This document shows, piece after piece, positions 7,938 to 18,469 of a stretch of 64,000 nt of DNA. Source of the DNA: JAJXWB01 sp046349085 (GTDB lineage Bacteria > Pseudomonadota > Alphaproteobacteria > Rhizobiales > Beijerinckiaceae). Under the pieces are notes generated by a model. The model was not told the origin of the DNA. It made no database searches and was given only the letters and a program-made list of their open reading frames with translations. How positions within the stretch are numbered: the first letter of the stretch is position 1; each line of letters opens with the position of its first letter. Made by a program: the position numbers and the translations under genes. The stretch covers positions 186,001 through 250,000 of the forward strand of contig JAXMDA010000007.1 of NCBI GenBank assembly GCA_046349085.1, read 5' to 3'.

Positions 7938-9098
7938 ATGTCAAGCAAAGGCAAATTCCCGATCCTGGCGCTGCTCCTGGCGGCCGGCGTCGCCGGCTGG
8001 TTCGGGTGGAGGGCCTATGGCCTGCGCACAGCGACGCAGGTCGTCGAACAGCGCGCGCCGGCGCCCGTCACCGTCGAAACCGTCGCCAAGGGCGCTTTCC
8101 CGGTTCGCATCGAGTCGATCGGGGCCGTGCAGGCGCTGAACAACGTCGCCGTGCGAACCCGCGTCGACGGACAGATCGAGCAGGCCTATTTCAAGGAGGG
8201 CGAAAGCGTCAAAGCCGGCGACCTGCTCATTCGCCTGGACGCGCGGCCGTTCAAGGCGGCGCTCGATCAGGCGCTCGCCAAGCGCGCGCAGGATCAGGCG
8301 ACGCTCGACAACGCCAAGCGCGACCTGCAGCGCTATTCGCAACTCGCGGCCAAGAATTTCGCGCCCGAGCAGCAGCTCAACACCCAGCAGGCGACGGTCG
8401 CCTCGGGGACGGCGCAGATCTCGGCCGACGACGCCGCGGTCGAGAACGCGCGCACGCAATTGAGCTACACGGAAATCCGCGCGCCGATCGGCGGGCGCAT
8501 CGGGTTTCGGCAGGTCGACGTAGGCAATATCGTCCATGCCGGCGACGCTCAGCCGATCCTGACGATCGTGCAGGTCGATCCGATTTTCGTGCTGTTCACC
8601 ATCCCCGAAAACCGCATCACCGAAGTGCAGCAGGCGGCGGGCGGCGCCCCGCTGCAAGCCACCGTCTATACCGGCGACAGGTCGACCGTGCTGGCCCAGG
8701 GCTCGCTGACGGTGCTCAACAATCAGGTCGATCAGGCGAGCGGCACGCTTCAGGTCAAGGCGACCTTCGCCAACCCGCAGATGCGGTTATGGCCTGGCCA
8801 GTCGGTGGTCGTCAGCCTCCACGTGCGCGACCTCGACAATGTGGCGCTTGCGCCCGACAGCGCGGTGCAGCGCGGGCCGAATGGTCTCTATGTGTGGCTG
8901 GTCGGCAGCGACGACACCGTGACGATCCGCGATATCAAGGTGCAGACGCAGGGCGAGGGACGCGTTGTCGTGGCCTCGGGCCTTGCGGAGGGCGACAGGG
9001 TCGTGATCGCCGGGCAGGCGCGCCTCTACGATCATGCGAAGGTCGCAATCTCCGACGCGCGCCGCGAGGCGGCCCTGTCCGCGGCGGGCGCGCAATGA
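7938..9098 (+). CDS. RND efflux periplasmic adaptor (membrane fusion protein, MdtA-like)
   Basis: 386 residues. An N-terminal hydrophobic anchor (ILALLLAAGVAGWFGW) is followed by a lipoyl half-motif (RTRVDGQIEQAYFKEGESVKAG), an alpha-helical hairpin of about residues 100-160, a second lipoyl half (SYTEIRAPIGGRIG), a beta-barrel and a membrane-proximal domain. It bridges the inner-membrane pump and an outer-membrane channel in the periplasm. No TolC-type gene is nearby, so the channel must be encoded elsewhere. Its stop overlaps the permease start by 4 nt, and the pair forms an operon. No regulator is adjacent; the exported compounds are not predictable. Confidence 0.93.
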   Translation: MSSKGKFPILALLLAAGVAGWFGWRAYGLRTATQVVEQRAPAPVTVETVAKGAFPVRIESIGAVQALNNVAVRTRVDGQIEQAYFKEGESVKAGDLLIRLDARPFKAALDQALAKRAQDQATLDNAKRDLQRYSQLAAKNFAPEQQLNTQQATVASGTAQISADDAAVENARTQLSYTEIRAPIGGRIGFRQVDVGNIVHAGDAQPILTIVQVDPIFVLFTIPENRITEVQQAAGGAPLQATVYTGDRSTVLAQGSLTVLNNQVDQASGTLQVKATFANPQMRLWPGQSVVVSLHVRDLDNVALAPDSAVQRGPNGLYVWLVGSDDTVTIRDIKVQTQGEGRVVVASGLAEGDRVVIAGQARLYDHAKVAISDARREAALSAAGAQ

Positions 9099-12000
9099 AT
9101 GGCGATTTGCCGGCGGCCGGCGGCCTGTCGACGCCCTTCATCCGGCGTCCGGTCGCAACCACCCTGATCATGATCGGCATCGCCTTCGTGGGGCTCATCG
9201 CCTATCCGAAGCTGCCCGTCGCGCCGCTGCCGCAGGTCGATTTCCCGACGATCCAGGTGTCGGCGAGCCTGCCCGGCGCGGATCCTGAAACCATGGCCTC
9301 GTCGGTCGCGCAGCCGCTCGAGACGCAATTCGCGCAAATGCCGGGCGTGGCGCAGCTTACCTCGTCGAGTTCGCTCGCCTCGGCGCAGATCACGATTCAG
9401 TTCGATCTCGGCCGGAACATCGACGCCGCCGCCAACGACGTGCAATCGGCGATCAACGCCGCAAGCGGCAAGCTGCCCAAGGCGCTGCCGAACCCGCCGA
9501 CCTATCGCAAGATCAATCCGGCGGATTCGCCCGTGCTGCTGCTCTCGGCCACGTCGAGGGCGCTGCCGACGACGGAAGTCGACGATCAGGTCTATTCCAA
9601 GCTCGCGCAGCAGATCAGCCAGATCGCCGGCGTCGCGCAGGTCATCATCGGCGGCCAGCAGACGCCGGCTGTTCGCGTCCAGATCGATCCCGCCAAGATC
9701 GTCAACAAGGGCCTGTCGCTCGAGGACATTCGCAGCCGGCTCGCCATTTCGACCGTCGATTCCCCCAAGGGCAGCCTGAACGGACCGGACCGTAATTTCA
9801 CCGTCTATGCCAACGACCAGTTGATTGCGGCGGACAAATGGAACGACGTGATCGTCGCCTACCGCGCCGGCGCGCCCGTGCGCGTGCGCGACATCGGCCA
9901 GGCGGTGGCCGGCCCCGAGGACACGACGCAACGCGCCTGGGCGAACGGCGAGCCCGGCGTCTTTCTGGTCATCTTCAAGCAGCCGGGCGCCAACGTCATC
10001 GACACGGTCGAAGCCATCAAGGCGCAATTGCCGCGGCTGATCGCGGCCATTCCGCCGTCGGTCGACATCCAGATCATGAGCGACCGCACGCAGACGATCC
10101 GCGCGGCCGTGGAGGACGTGCAGATCACGCTCGCCATCACCATCGGCCTCGTGGTGCTGGTGATCTTCGCCTTCTTGCGTTCGGTCTCGGCGACGCTCAT
10201 ACCCGCCATCACCGTGCCGCTCGCGCTGCTCGGCGCCTGCGCGATGATGTGGGCCGCAGGCTACAGCCTCGACAATCTCTCTCTGATGGCCCTGACGATC
10301 TCCGTCGGCTTTGTCGTCGACGACGCCATCGTCATGCTGGAGAACATCGCGCGCCACGTCGAGGAGGGCGTCAGCCCGATGCAGGCGGCGATCCAGGGCG
10401 CGTCTGAAATCGGCTTCACCATCTTCTCGATCAGCCTGTCGCTGATCGCCGTGCTCATCCCGCTGCTGCTGATGGGCGGCATCATCGGGCGCCTGTTCCG
10501 CGAATTCTCCGTCACGCTCTCCATGGCGATCGTCGTCTCGGCTTTCGTCGCGCTGACCTTGACGCCGATGATGGCGGCGCGCCTGCTGCATCCCGAATCC
10601 GAGACGCGACACGGTCGCATCTACGCCGTCACCGAGGGCATGTTCGACCGTCTCCTGCACGTCTACGAGCGCGGCCTCGATTTCGTGCTGCGCCATCGCT
10701 TCGCGACGCTGCTCGTCTTCTTCGCGACGCTGGCCGCCACCGGATGGCTGTTCGTGAAAATTCCGAAGGGCTTTTTTCCGCAGCAGGACACCGGCCTCAT
10801 CACCGGCATATCCGAGGCGCCGCAAGACGTGTCCTTTGCGCGCATGGCGGCGCTGCAGGAGCAGTTGGCCGCGATCGTGCAAGCCGATCCGGACGTGGCG
10901 AGCGTCGCGAGTGCGATCGGCGCCAACGGCGGGACGGCGCTCAACAACGGGCGCATGTACATCACGCTCAAACCCCGCGCCGAGCGCAAGGCCAGCGCCG
11001 ACCAGATCATCGCCCGGCTGCGCCCCAACCTGGAAAAGGTCAACGGCGCGCGCCTCTACCTGCAGGCCGCGCAGGACGTGCGCATGGGCGGGCGCGCCTC
11101 GCGCACGCAGTATCAATACACGCTGCAGGACGCGGATTCGAACGAGCTCAACGAATGGTCGCCGCGCATTCTCGAAAAGCTCAAGGCGCTTCCGCAATTG
11201 CGCGACGTGGCGACCGACCAGCAGATGAGCGGTGCGGCGCTGACGCTGAAGATCGACCGCGATCAGGCCTCGCGCTTCGGCTTCACGCCGCAGCAGATCG
11301 ACGACACGCTCTATGACGCCTTCGGCCAGCGACAGATCGCGCAATATTTCACGCAGGTCAGCTCCTATCATGTCGTCCTCGAGGTGCTGCCGGCGCTGCA
11401 GGGCGATCCCGAGACGCTGCGCCAGATCTATCTGAAGAGCCCGAACGACGGCGCGCAGGTGCCGTTGTCGTCATTCGTGTCGTGGACGACCGTTCCCGTG
11501 CGGCCGCTGTCGATCGCCCATCAGGGACAGTTTCCGGCGACGACAATCAGTTTCAACCTCGCCCAGAACGTCGCGCTCGGCGACGCCACCCGCGCGATCG
11601 ACGCGGCGGTGCGCGAAATGCGGCCGCCCGCCGCGCTGTCGGGCGCCTTCGCTGGCACGGCGCAGGCCTTTCAGGACTCGCTCGGCACGGTGCCGCTGCT
11701 GATCCTCGCGGCGCTGGTCGTGGTCTATCTGATCCTCGGCGTGCTTTATGAAAGCTACATCCACCCGCTGACCATCCTGTCGACGCTGCCGTCCGCCGGC
11801 CTCGGCGCGCTCGCGACGCTGATGCTGTTCGGCTTCGACTTCAGCCTGATCGCGCTCATCGGCCTCGTGCTGCTGATCGGCATCGTCAAGAAGAACGGCA
11901 TCATGATGGTCGACTTCGCCATCGAGGCCGAACGCAGTCAGGGCCTGTCGACCGAAGCCGCCATCCGTCAGGCCGCGCTCCTGCGCTTCCGCCCGATCAT

Positions 12001-12244
12001 GATGACGACGATGGCGGCGCTGCTCGGCGCCGTGCCGCTGATGCTCGGCTCCGGCACCGGAGCGGAAATCCGCCAGCCGCTCGGCTACGCCATGTTCGGC
12101 GGGCTGCTGGTCAGCCAGGCGCTCACCCTGCTGACGACGCCGGTCATCTACCTCTATCTCGACCGGTTGGCCGCGCGCCTGCGCGGGTCGCGCCCCACCG
12201 CGGCGACCGCCGTCGACATCGGCCGCTCGCAGGCGGCGGAATAG
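9095..12244 (+). CDS. RND multidrug efflux permease (MdtB/MdtC-like)
   Basis: 1049-residue inner-membrane pump with the expected RND layout: TM1 (FIRRPVATTLIMIGIAFVGL), a large periplasmic loop, TM2-6, a second loop and TM8-12. The proton-relay region shows VGFVVDDAIVMLENI in TM4, with the paired Asp needed for proton coupling, and IVKKNGIMMVDFAIE in the second half. Length and motifs fit the hydrophobe/amphiphile RND class, closest to MdtB/MdtC/MuxB. It is translationally coupled (ATGA) to the adaptor. Typical substrates of the subfamily are bile salts, novobiocin and similar amphiphiles; that is family knowledge, not seen here. Confidence 0.95.
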   Translation: MNGDLPAAGGLSTPFIRRPVATTLIMIGIAFVGLIAYPKLPVAPLPQVDFPTIQVSASLPGADPETMASSVAQPLETQFAQMPGVAQLTSSSSLASAQITIQFDLGRNIDAAANDVQSAINAASGKLPKALPNPPTYRKINPADSPVLLLSATSRALPTTEVDDQVYSKLAQQISQIAGVAQVIIGGQQTPAVRVQIDPAKIVNKGLSLEDIRSRLAISTVDSPKGSLNGPDRNFTVYANDQLIAADKWNDVIVAYRAGAPVRVRDIGQAVAGPEDTTQRAWANGEPGVFLVIFKQPGANVIDTVEAIKAQLPRLIAAIPPSVDIQIMSDRTQTIRAAVEDVQITLAITIGLVVLVIFAFLRSVSATLIPAITVPLALLGACAMMWAAGYSLDNLSLMALTISVGFVVDDAIVMLENIARHVEEGVSPMQAAIQGASEIGFTIFSISLSLIAVLIPLLLMGGIIGRLFREFSVTLSMAIVVSAFVALTLTPMMAARLLHPESETRHGRIYAVTEGMFDRLLHVYERGLDFVLRHRFATLLVFFATLAATGWLFVKIPKGFFPQQDTGLITGISEAPQDVSFARMAALQEQLAAIVQADPDVASVASAIGANGGTALNNGRMYITLKPRAERKASADQIIARLRPNLEKVNGARLYLQAAQDVRMGGRASRTQYQYTLQDADSNELNEWSPRILEKLKALPQLRDVATDQQMSGAALTLKIDRDQASRFGFTPQQIDDTLYDAFGQRQIAQYFTQVSSYHVVLEVLPALQGDPETLRQIYLKSPNDGAQVPLSSFVSWTTVPVRPLSIAHQGQFPATTISFNLAQNVALGDATRAIDAAVREMRPPAALSGAFAGTAQAFQDSLGTVPLLILAALVVVYLILGVLYESYIHPLTILSTLPSAGLGALATLMLFGFDFSLIALIGLVLLIGIVKKNGIMMVDFAIEAERSQGLSTEAAIRQAALLRFRPIMMTTMAALLGAVPLMLGSGTGAEIRQPLGYAMFGGLLVSQALTLLTTPVIYLYLDRLAARLRGSRPTAATAVDIGRSQAAE

Positions 12245-12246
12245 GT

Positions 12247-12720
12247 TCAGCTCTCGACGACGACGAGGCCGGCGGCGTCGGCGCGCAGCCGCTTGCGCAT
12301 GTACGGCTTTGGCCATTGCACGACGAGCTTGCCGACCAGGTCGTTCATGCCGCCAAGCTCGAAAGCGTCGTAGAAGATCGGGTGTTTCGCGCGGGAAATG
12401 AAATCGTGCAGCAGGTGGGCGACGTCGTAGTCGTAGACGATGTCGCCCGGCGCAATGCCGGGGCGTCGCGCTGCAAGCCGGCGAAATCCCGCGAGCCGCG
12501 CCCGCCCTTCCGCCTCGGCGCGAAACGACAGGACCTGCGCCTCGGCGCCGAAGGCGCGCCCGTTCTGCATGCGTTCGTAGACGAGATCGTGGCCGGTCTT
12601 CGCCAGAGCCTCGAGCGAGGGCGCATCCGCGCTCGCATCGCGCGGGTCGAGCGTATTGCGGTGGGCGATGAGGCCGGCCGGGTCGAGGCCGCGGGCGACA
12701 AGCAGTTCGGAAAGGCGCAT
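12247..12720 (-). CDS. Uncharacterised small protein next to nadE
   Basis: 157 residues from ATG 12720. No recognised catalytic motif. The start MRLSELLVARGLDPAGLIAHRN loosely recalls the N-terminal module found before some GIY-YIG nuclease domains, but no GIY-YIG motif follows; the C-terminal half (FYDAFELGG...KPYMRKRLRADAAGL) is not recognised. It is convergent with the RND permease (2 nt apart) and divergent from nadE. The frame continues upstream to an ATG at 12813 that overlaps the nadE start codon through a shared CATG; the shorter start is preferred because the extra part looks like nadE leader sequence. Soluble, function unknown. Confidence 0.6.
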   Translation of the reverse strand: MRLSELLVARGLDPAGLIAHRNTLDPRDASADAPSLEALAKTGHDLVYERMQNGRAFGAEAQVLSFRAEAEGRARLAGFRRLAARRPGIAPGDIVYDYDVAHLLHDFISRAKHPIFYDAFELGGMNDLVGKLVVQWPKPYMRKRLRADAAGLVVVES

Positions 12721-12811
12721 CGCGCCCTTATACGCGAACAGGCGCGCGCCCGCGTTGACCATAATCGCGGCGTCCCTGTTCGCAGCCGCGAAACGCGCTA
12801 TTGTGCGGCCC

Positions 12812-14863
12812 ATGAACGCCCCGACCGGCTCTTTCTATTCGATCTATTCGCACGGGTTCGTCCGCGTCTGCGTCGGCGCGCCGGCGATCCGCGTCGCCGA
12901 CCCCGCCTTCAATGTCGCGCGCGCGCTGGAAATGGCGCAGGCCGCGCACGAAAAATCGGCCGCTCTTCTGGCGCTCCCGGAACTCGGCCTGTCCGCCTAC
13001 GCCATCGACGATCTCCTGCACCAGTCGCGGCTGCTGGACGCCGTCGAGGAAGCGGCCGGCCAGCTCGTCGCCGCCAGCGCCGATCTCATGCCGGTTCTGG
13101 TCGTCGGCGCGCCGCTGCGCTGGCGCGGGCGCCTCTACAATTGCGCGCTGGTCGTCCATCGCGGCCGGCTGCTCGGCGTCGTGCCGAAGACCTATCTGCC
13201 GAACTATCGCGAATTCTACGAGCGGCGGCACTTCGCCTCCGGCGGCTTCGTCGCCGGCGAGGAGATCGAGGTCGCCGGCCGCGCGGCGCCGTTCGGGACC
13301 GATCTGCTTTTTCACGCGCGAGATGTGCCGGATTTCACGCTGGGCGTGGAAATCTGCGAGGACGTCTGGGTTCCCGTGCCGCCCTCGACCCGCGCCGCGC
13401 TGGCCGGCGCGACCATTGTCGCCAATCTCTCGGCCTCCAACGCCATCGTCGGCAAGGCCGATTTCCGCGACCTGCTGTGCAAGGCGCATTCGGCGCGCTG
13501 CCTGATGGCCTATCTCTACTCCGCCGCCGGGCCGGGCGAATCGACGACCGATCTCGCGTGGGACGGGCAGGCGACGATCTACGAGAACGGCGAAAAGCTG
13601 GTCGAGGCGCCGCGCTTCGCCGAGGAGCCGCAGCTTGTGGCCGCCGACGTCGATCTCGAGCGCATGAACGCCGAGCGGATGCGGCAGGGCACGTTCGGCG
13701 ATTGCGCCGACCTCGAAGGCGACGCCCCGTTCCGCACGATCTCCTTCGACCTCGAACCGCCGCGCGACCGCGACATCGGCTTCTCGCGCAAGAGCGATCG
13801 CTTTCCCTACGTGCCGGACGACGATTCGCGGCTGGCCGAACTCTGCTACGAGGCCTTCAACATCCAGGCGCACGGCCTGCGCCAGCGCCTCGAAGGCGCG
13901 AAGACGAAGAAGATCGTCATCGGCGTCTCCGGCGGCCTCGATTCGACGCAGGCGCTCTTGGTCGCCTGCACCGCCTTCGACCAGCTCAAACTGCCGCGTG
14001 AAAACATTCTCGCCTATACGCTGCCGGCCTTCGCGACCTCGTCGAAGACCAAGGGCAACGCCTGGTCGCTGATGAAGGCGCTGGGCGTCTCCGCGCAGGA
14101 AATCGACATGACGCCGGCCTGCAAGCAGATGCTGGCCGACCTGAACCATCCCGCCGCGCGCGGGGAGGCGGTTTACGACGCCACCTACGAGAACGTGCAG
14201 GCGGGCGCGCGCACCTCGCTGCTGTTCCGGCTCGCCAACCAGCATGGCGCCATCGTCCTCGGCACCGGCGACCTGTCTGAACTGGCGCTCGGCTGGTGCA
14301 CGTACGGGGTGGGCGACCAGATGGCGCATTACAACGTCAACGCTTCCGTGCCGAAGACGCTGATCCAGCACCTCATCCGCTGGTGTGCGGCGCACCAGCG
14401 GTTCGGCGCCGCAGCTGCGCCGGTGCTGGAGGCGATTCTCGCCACGGAGATTTCGCCGGAGCTGGTGCCGGGCCACGCCGGGGATGTGCCGGCGCAGCTC
14501 ACGGAGGATTTCGTCGGCCCTTATGCGCTGCAGGACTTCAATCTCTACTGGATCACGCGCTACGGTTTTGCCCCGCGCAAGGTCGCCTTCCTGTCATGGC
14601 GGGCATGGCGCGATGCGGGGAAGGGCGCGTGGCCTCCGCATATTTCGGCGGACAAGAAGGTCGCCTACGATCTTCCCGTCATCAAGAAATGGCTCGGGGT
14701 CTTTCTCAAGCGCTTCTTCGAGACGAGCCAGTTCAAGCGGTCCGCGCTGCCGAACGGGCCGAAAGTGTCCTCTGGCGGCTCGCTGTCGCCGCGCGGCGAC
14801 TGGCGCGCGCCCTCCGATTCCAGCGCGGCCGCCTGGCTCGCGGACCTCGACCGGATTCCGTGA
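12812..14863 (+). CDS. nadE: Glutamine-dependent NAD+ synthetase
   Basis: 683-residue two-domain enzyme that amidates nicotinate adenine dinucleotide to NAD+, using ammonia from glutamine. The N-terminal nitrilase-like amidase domain has the Glu-Lys-Cys triad: Glu57 in LPELGLSAY, Lys126 in VPKTYLPNYREFYE and Cys182 in EICEDVW. The C-terminal synthetase domain has the ATP-PPase loop SGGLDS at 372-377 and the GTGDLSELALGWCTYG block. Length and domain order match the long bacterial form. The ATG at 12812 sits in a CATG shared with the opposite-strand frame. It ends 148 nt before coxG. Confidence 0.95.
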   Translation: MNAPTGSFYSIYSHGFVRVCVGAPAIRVADPAFNVARALEMAQAAHEKSAALLALPELGLSAYAIDDLLHQSRLLDAVEEAAGQLVAASADLMPVLVVGAPLRWRGRLYNCALVVHRGRLLGVVPKTYLPNYREFYERRHFASGGFVAGEEIEVAGRAAPFGTDLLFHARDVPDFTLGVEICEDVWVPVPPSTRAALAGATIVANLSASNAIVGKADFRDLLCKAHSARCLMAYLYSAAGPGESTTDLAWDGQATIYENGEKLVEAPRFAEEPQLVAADVDLERMNAERMRQGTFGDCADLEGDAPFRTISFDLEPPRDRDIGFSRKSDRFPYVPDDDSRLAELCYEAFNIQAHGLRQRLEGAKTKKIVIGVSGGLDSTQALLVACTAFDQLKLPRENILAYTLPAFATSSKTKGNAWSLMKALGVSAQEIDMTPACKQMLADLNHPAARGEAVYDATYENVQAGARTSLLFRLANQHGAIVLGTGDLSELALGWCTYGVGDQMAHYNVNASVPKTLIQHLIRWCAAHQRFGAAAAPVLEAILATEISPELVPGHAGDVPAQLTEDFVGPYALQDFNLYWITRYGFAPRKVAFLSWRAWRDAGKGAWPPHISADKKVAYDLPVIKKWLGVFLKRFFETSQFKRSALPNGPKVSSGGSLSPRGDWRAPSDSSAAAWLADLDRIP

Positions 14864-15011
14864 TCGCTCGCCTTGACCGGCGCCGAATAGTGCACTCAAG
14901 TACAATACCAGTCAGCGTGCGCCGGCGTTTGAATGGCGTCACGAAGAGGGCCGCGAGGGCAAGGTCGACGGCAGTCGATCTTGTCGAGTCGGCCCCGCAG
15001 GAGGACGCCTG

Positions 15012-15575
15012 ATGGCGATGACGATGACGGGGGAAGTCGATCTTCCCGCGACCAAGCAGGTCGTGTGGGAAGCGCTCAACGATCCCGAAATTCTGAAGGC
15101 ATGCATTCCCGGTTGTCAGTCTCTCGAAAAGGTCGGCGATAATTCGTTGCAGGCCGTCGCGAAAGTGAAGGTCGGCCCGGTCGCCGCCACCTTCAAGGGC
15201 AAGGTCGATCTGCTCGATCTCGATCCGCCCAACGGCTATCGCATCTCCGGCGAGGGCGAGGGCGGCGTCGCGGGCTTCGCCAAGGGCGGCGCGACCGTGA
15301 GGCTGAGCGACATCCCCAATGGCACGAAGCTCGCCTACGATGTCGAGGCGCAGGTCGGCGGCAAGCTCGCCCAGCTCGGCGCGCGTCTCATCGACGGCGT
15401 CGCCAAGAAGATGGCCGACCAGTTCTTCGCCGATTTCGCTTCCGCCGTCGCCGCGCAGCAGGGCGTCGAGCCCGCGGCCGCGGAGGCGGCGCAACAACCC
15501 GCGCAAGCGCAACAACAAGAGGGGCAGGGGCTGTTGCAGCGCCTGATCGCCTGGTTCTTGGGTCTCTGGAGGTAA
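15012..15575 (+). CDS. coxG: CoxG-like SRPBCC protein of the CO dehydrogenase cluster
   Basis: 187 residues. Residues 1-145 match the CoxG/SRPBCC fold (MTMTGEVDLPATKQVVWEALNDPE, CIPGCQSLEKV). A Gln/Ala-rich linker follows, then a C-terminal amphipathic aromatic helix, LLQRLIAWFLGLWR. In carboxydotrophs CoxG is implicated in anchoring CO dehydrogenase to the membrane and in quinone delivery; the Trp-rich tail fits a membrane-docking role. It is the first gene of a tight plus-strand run (coxG, 5 nt, coxS, 21 nt, coxL, 12 nt, coxM), so co-transcription is very likely. Confidence 0.9.
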   Translation: MAMTMTGEVDLPATKQVVWEALNDPEILKACIPGCQSLEKVGDNSLQAVAKVKVGPVAATFKGKVDLLDLDPPNGYRISGEGEGGVAGFAKGGATVRLSDIPNGTKLAYDVEAQVGGKLAQLGARLIDGVAKKMADQFFADFASAVAAQQGVEPAAAEAAQQPAQAQQQEGQGLLQRLIAWFLGLWR

Positions 15576-15580
15576 CGCAC

Positions 15581-16069
<489 letters not shown>

Positions 16070-16090
16070 CAGCGTTCGGGAGGAAGCAAC

Positions 16091-18457
16091 ATGACCGATC
16101 AGGGCATCGGCGCCCCCGTGCGCCGCAAGGAAGATTTCCGTTTCATCACCGGCCAGGGCCGCTACGTCGACGACATCAATCGTCCGGGCCAGGCCCACGC
16201 CTATTTCCTGCGCTCGCCGCACGCGCACGCCAGGATCAAGTCGATTGATCTGTCCGCCGCCAATGCCGCGCCGGGCGTCGTCGCGATCTTCACGGGCGAC
16301 GACATCGCGGCCGACAAGGTCGGCGGCCTGATCTGCGGCTGGGCGATCTTCAACAAGGACGGCTCGCCGATGCGCGCCGGCCCGCACCCGGCGCTGGCGC
16401 AGGGCAAGGTGCGCTACGTCGGCGATCACGTGGCCGTCATCATCGCCGACACGCTCGCCCAGGCGCGCGACGCGGCCGAACTCGTCAATGTCGACTACGA
16501 AGTCCTGCCCGCCGTCGCCGACATGGCCGCCGCCCGCAAGGACGGCGCGATCGCGGTGCACGACGAGGCGCCGAACAACCAGTTCTACGACTGGGAGCTC
16601 GGCGACAAGGCTGGAACCGACGCCGCCTTCGCCAAGGCGAAGCACGTCACCAGGCTCGACATCGTCAACAATCGCCTGATCCCGAACGCGATGGAGCCGC
16701 GCGCGGCGGTCGGCGAATACGACATGGGCTCGGATTCGCTCACCCTCTACACGACGAGCCAGAACCCGCACGTCGCCCGTCTCGTCCTCTCGGCCTTCAT
16801 CGGCCTTGCGCCCGAGCACAAGTTCCGCGTCATCGCGCCCGACGTCGGCGGCGGCTTCGGTTCGAAGATCTTCATCTACGCCGAGGAAACCGTTTGCGTC
16901 TGGGCGGCGCGCAAGGTCAATCGTCCCGTGAAGTGGACGGCCGATCGCACCGAATCCTTCCTCTCGGACGCGCACGGCCGCGACCACGTCACGCACGCCG
17001 AAATGGCGATGGACGAGAACGGCAAGATCACCGCGCTGCGCGTCTCGACCAAGGCGAACATGGGCGCGTATCTCTCGACCTTCGCGTCCTCCGTGCCGAC
17101 CTATCTCTATGCGCCGCTGCTGTCGGGCCAGTACAACATCCCGGCGATCTATGCGGAGGTGGAGGCGGTCTACACCAATACCGCGCCGGTCGACGCCTAT
17201 CGCGGCGCCGGCCGTCCGGAAGCGACGTTCGTGGTGGAGCGGCTGGTCGAAGTCGCCGCGCGTGAACTCGGCAAGGACCCGGCCGAATTCCGCCGCATGA
17301 ACTTCGTGACGCAGTTCCCGCATCAGACGCCGGTCATCATGGCCTACGACGTCGGCGACTATGACGCCTCGCTGACCAAGGCGCAGCAGATGCACGACAC
17401 GGCGGGCTTCGCCGCGCGCAAGGCGGCGAGCGCGTCGAAGGGCAAGCTGCGCGGTCTCGGCTACTCCGCCTATATCGAGGCCTGCGGCATCGCGCCGTCG
17501 GCGGCGGTCGGTTCGCTGGGCGCCGGCGTCGGCCTCTGGGAATCGGCCGAGGTGCGCGTCAATCCGATCGGCACGGTCGAGATCCTGACGGGCTCGCACT
17601 CGCACGGCCAGGGCCACGAGACGACGTTCGCGCAGCTCGTCTCGTCGCGGCTCGGCATTCCGATCGACAATGTCTCGATCGTGCATGGCGACACCGACAA
17701 GGTGCAGATGGGCATGGGCACCTACGGCTCGCGCTCCGGCGCGGTCGGCATGGCGGCCATTTCCAAGGCGCTCGACAAGATCGAGGCCAAGGCGAAGAAG
17801 GTCGCCGCCCATGTGCTCGAGGCGTCGGAGGGCGACATCGAGTTCAAGGACGGCAAGTTCACCGTCAAGGGCACCGACAAGGCGGCCGACTTCGGCTCGA
17901 TCGCGCTGCAGGCTTACATCGCCCACAAGTTCAACGGGCAGGAGCTGGAGCCGGGCCTGAAGGAAAGCGCCTTCTGGGATCCGACCAACTTCACCTTCCC
18001 GGCGGGCGTGCACATCTGCGAGCTCGAGATCGATCCGGCGACCGGCGTCGTCGTCATCGACCGCTGGACGGCGGTCGACGACTTCGGCAACGTCATCAAT
18101 CCGCTGATCGTCGAAGGCCAGGTGCACGGCGGCATTGCGCAGGGCGTCGGCCAGGCGCTGCTCGAAGGCGCCGTCTACGATGCAGAAGGCCAGCTCATCA
18201 CTGCGAGCTACATGGACTACACCATGCCGCGCGCGCAGGATCTGCCGTCCTACAATGTCGGCATGACCGTCACGCCCTGCCCGTCGAACCCGCTGGGCAT
18301 CAAGGGTTGTGGAGAAGCCGGCGCGATCGCCTCGCCGCCGGCCGTCATCAACGCCATCACCAACGCGCTCGGTCACGAAAACATCACGATGCCCGCGACG
18401 CCGGAAAAGGTCTGGAAAGCCGCCCAGGCCTCGGCGCACAAGCTGGCCGCGGAATAG
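16091..18457 (+). CDS. Molybdenum hydroxylase large subunit, form II CO dehydrogenase-like
   Basis: 788-residue molybdopterin cytosine dinucleotide-binding subunit of the xanthine dehydrogenase family. The active-site loop at residues 369-375 reads AYRGAGR, the form II signature, and not the form I AYRCSFR that carries the Mo-Cu-coordinating Cys. The catalytic Glu is in GCGEAG (Glu742). Many Gly-rich cofactor-binding stretches are intact (GGGFGSK, SHSHGQGHET). True aerobic CO oxidation is established only for form I enzymes, so the substrate of this one is open (another small carbonyl or N-heterocycle is possible). It is flanked by the Fe-S and FAD subunits. No MoxR ATPase, CoxE/F or XdhC-type maturation gene is in the window. 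Confidence 0.93.
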   Translation: MTDQGIGAPVRRKEDFRFITGQGRYVDDINRPGQAHAYFLRSPHAHARIKSIDLSAANAAPGVVAIFTGDDIAADKVGGLICGWAIFNKDGSPMRAGPHPALAQGKVRYVGDHVAVIIADTLAQARDAAELVNVDYEVLPAVADMAAARKDGAIAVHDEAPNNQFYDWELGDKAGTDAAFAKAKHVTRLDIVNNRLIPNAMEPRAAVGEYDMGSDSLTLYTTSQNPHVARLVLSAFIGLAPEHKFRVIAPDVGGGFGSKIFIYAEETVCVWAARKVNRPVKWTADRTESFLSDAHGRDHVTHAEMAMDENGKITALRVSTKANMGAYLSTFASSVPTYLYAPLLSGQYNIPAIYAEVEAVYTNTAPVDAYRGAGRPEATFVVERLVEVAARELGKDPAEFRRMNFVTQFPHQTPVIMAYDVGDYDASLTKAQQMHDTAGFAARKAASASKGKLRGLGYSAYIEACGIAPSAAVGSLGAGVGLWESAEVRVNPIGTVEILTGSHSHGQGHETTFAQLVSSRLGIPIDNVSIVHGDTDKVQMGMGTYGSRSGAVGMAAISKALDKIEAKAKKVAAHVLEASEGDIEFKDGKFTVKGTDKAADFGSIALQAYIAHKFNGQELEPGLKESAFWDPTNFTFPAGVHICELEIDPATGVVVIDRWTAVDDFGNVINPLIVEGQVHGGIAQGVGQALLEGAVYDAEGQLITASYMDYTMPRAQDLPSYNVGMTVTPCPSNPLGIKGCGEAGAIASPPAVINAITNALGHENITMPATPEKVWKAAQASAHKLAAE

Positions 18458-18469
18458 GAGGAACGCCCC

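Noticed and set aside
7922..9094. A possible adaptor-permease fusion, since the permease frame is open upstream to 7922
   Set aside because: The upstream part is out of frame with the adaptor and has no domain; the adaptor is clear in its own frame and the permease start is at the ATGA overlap.
9032..11371. A 779-codon open frame antisense to the RND permease
   Set aside because: Shadow frame; the permease is certain from its motifs.
14873..14906. Promoter upstream of coxG with TTGACC and TACAAT
   Set aside because: The spacing is 22 nt, too long for a standard sigma-70 promoter, and no better pair was found by eye.
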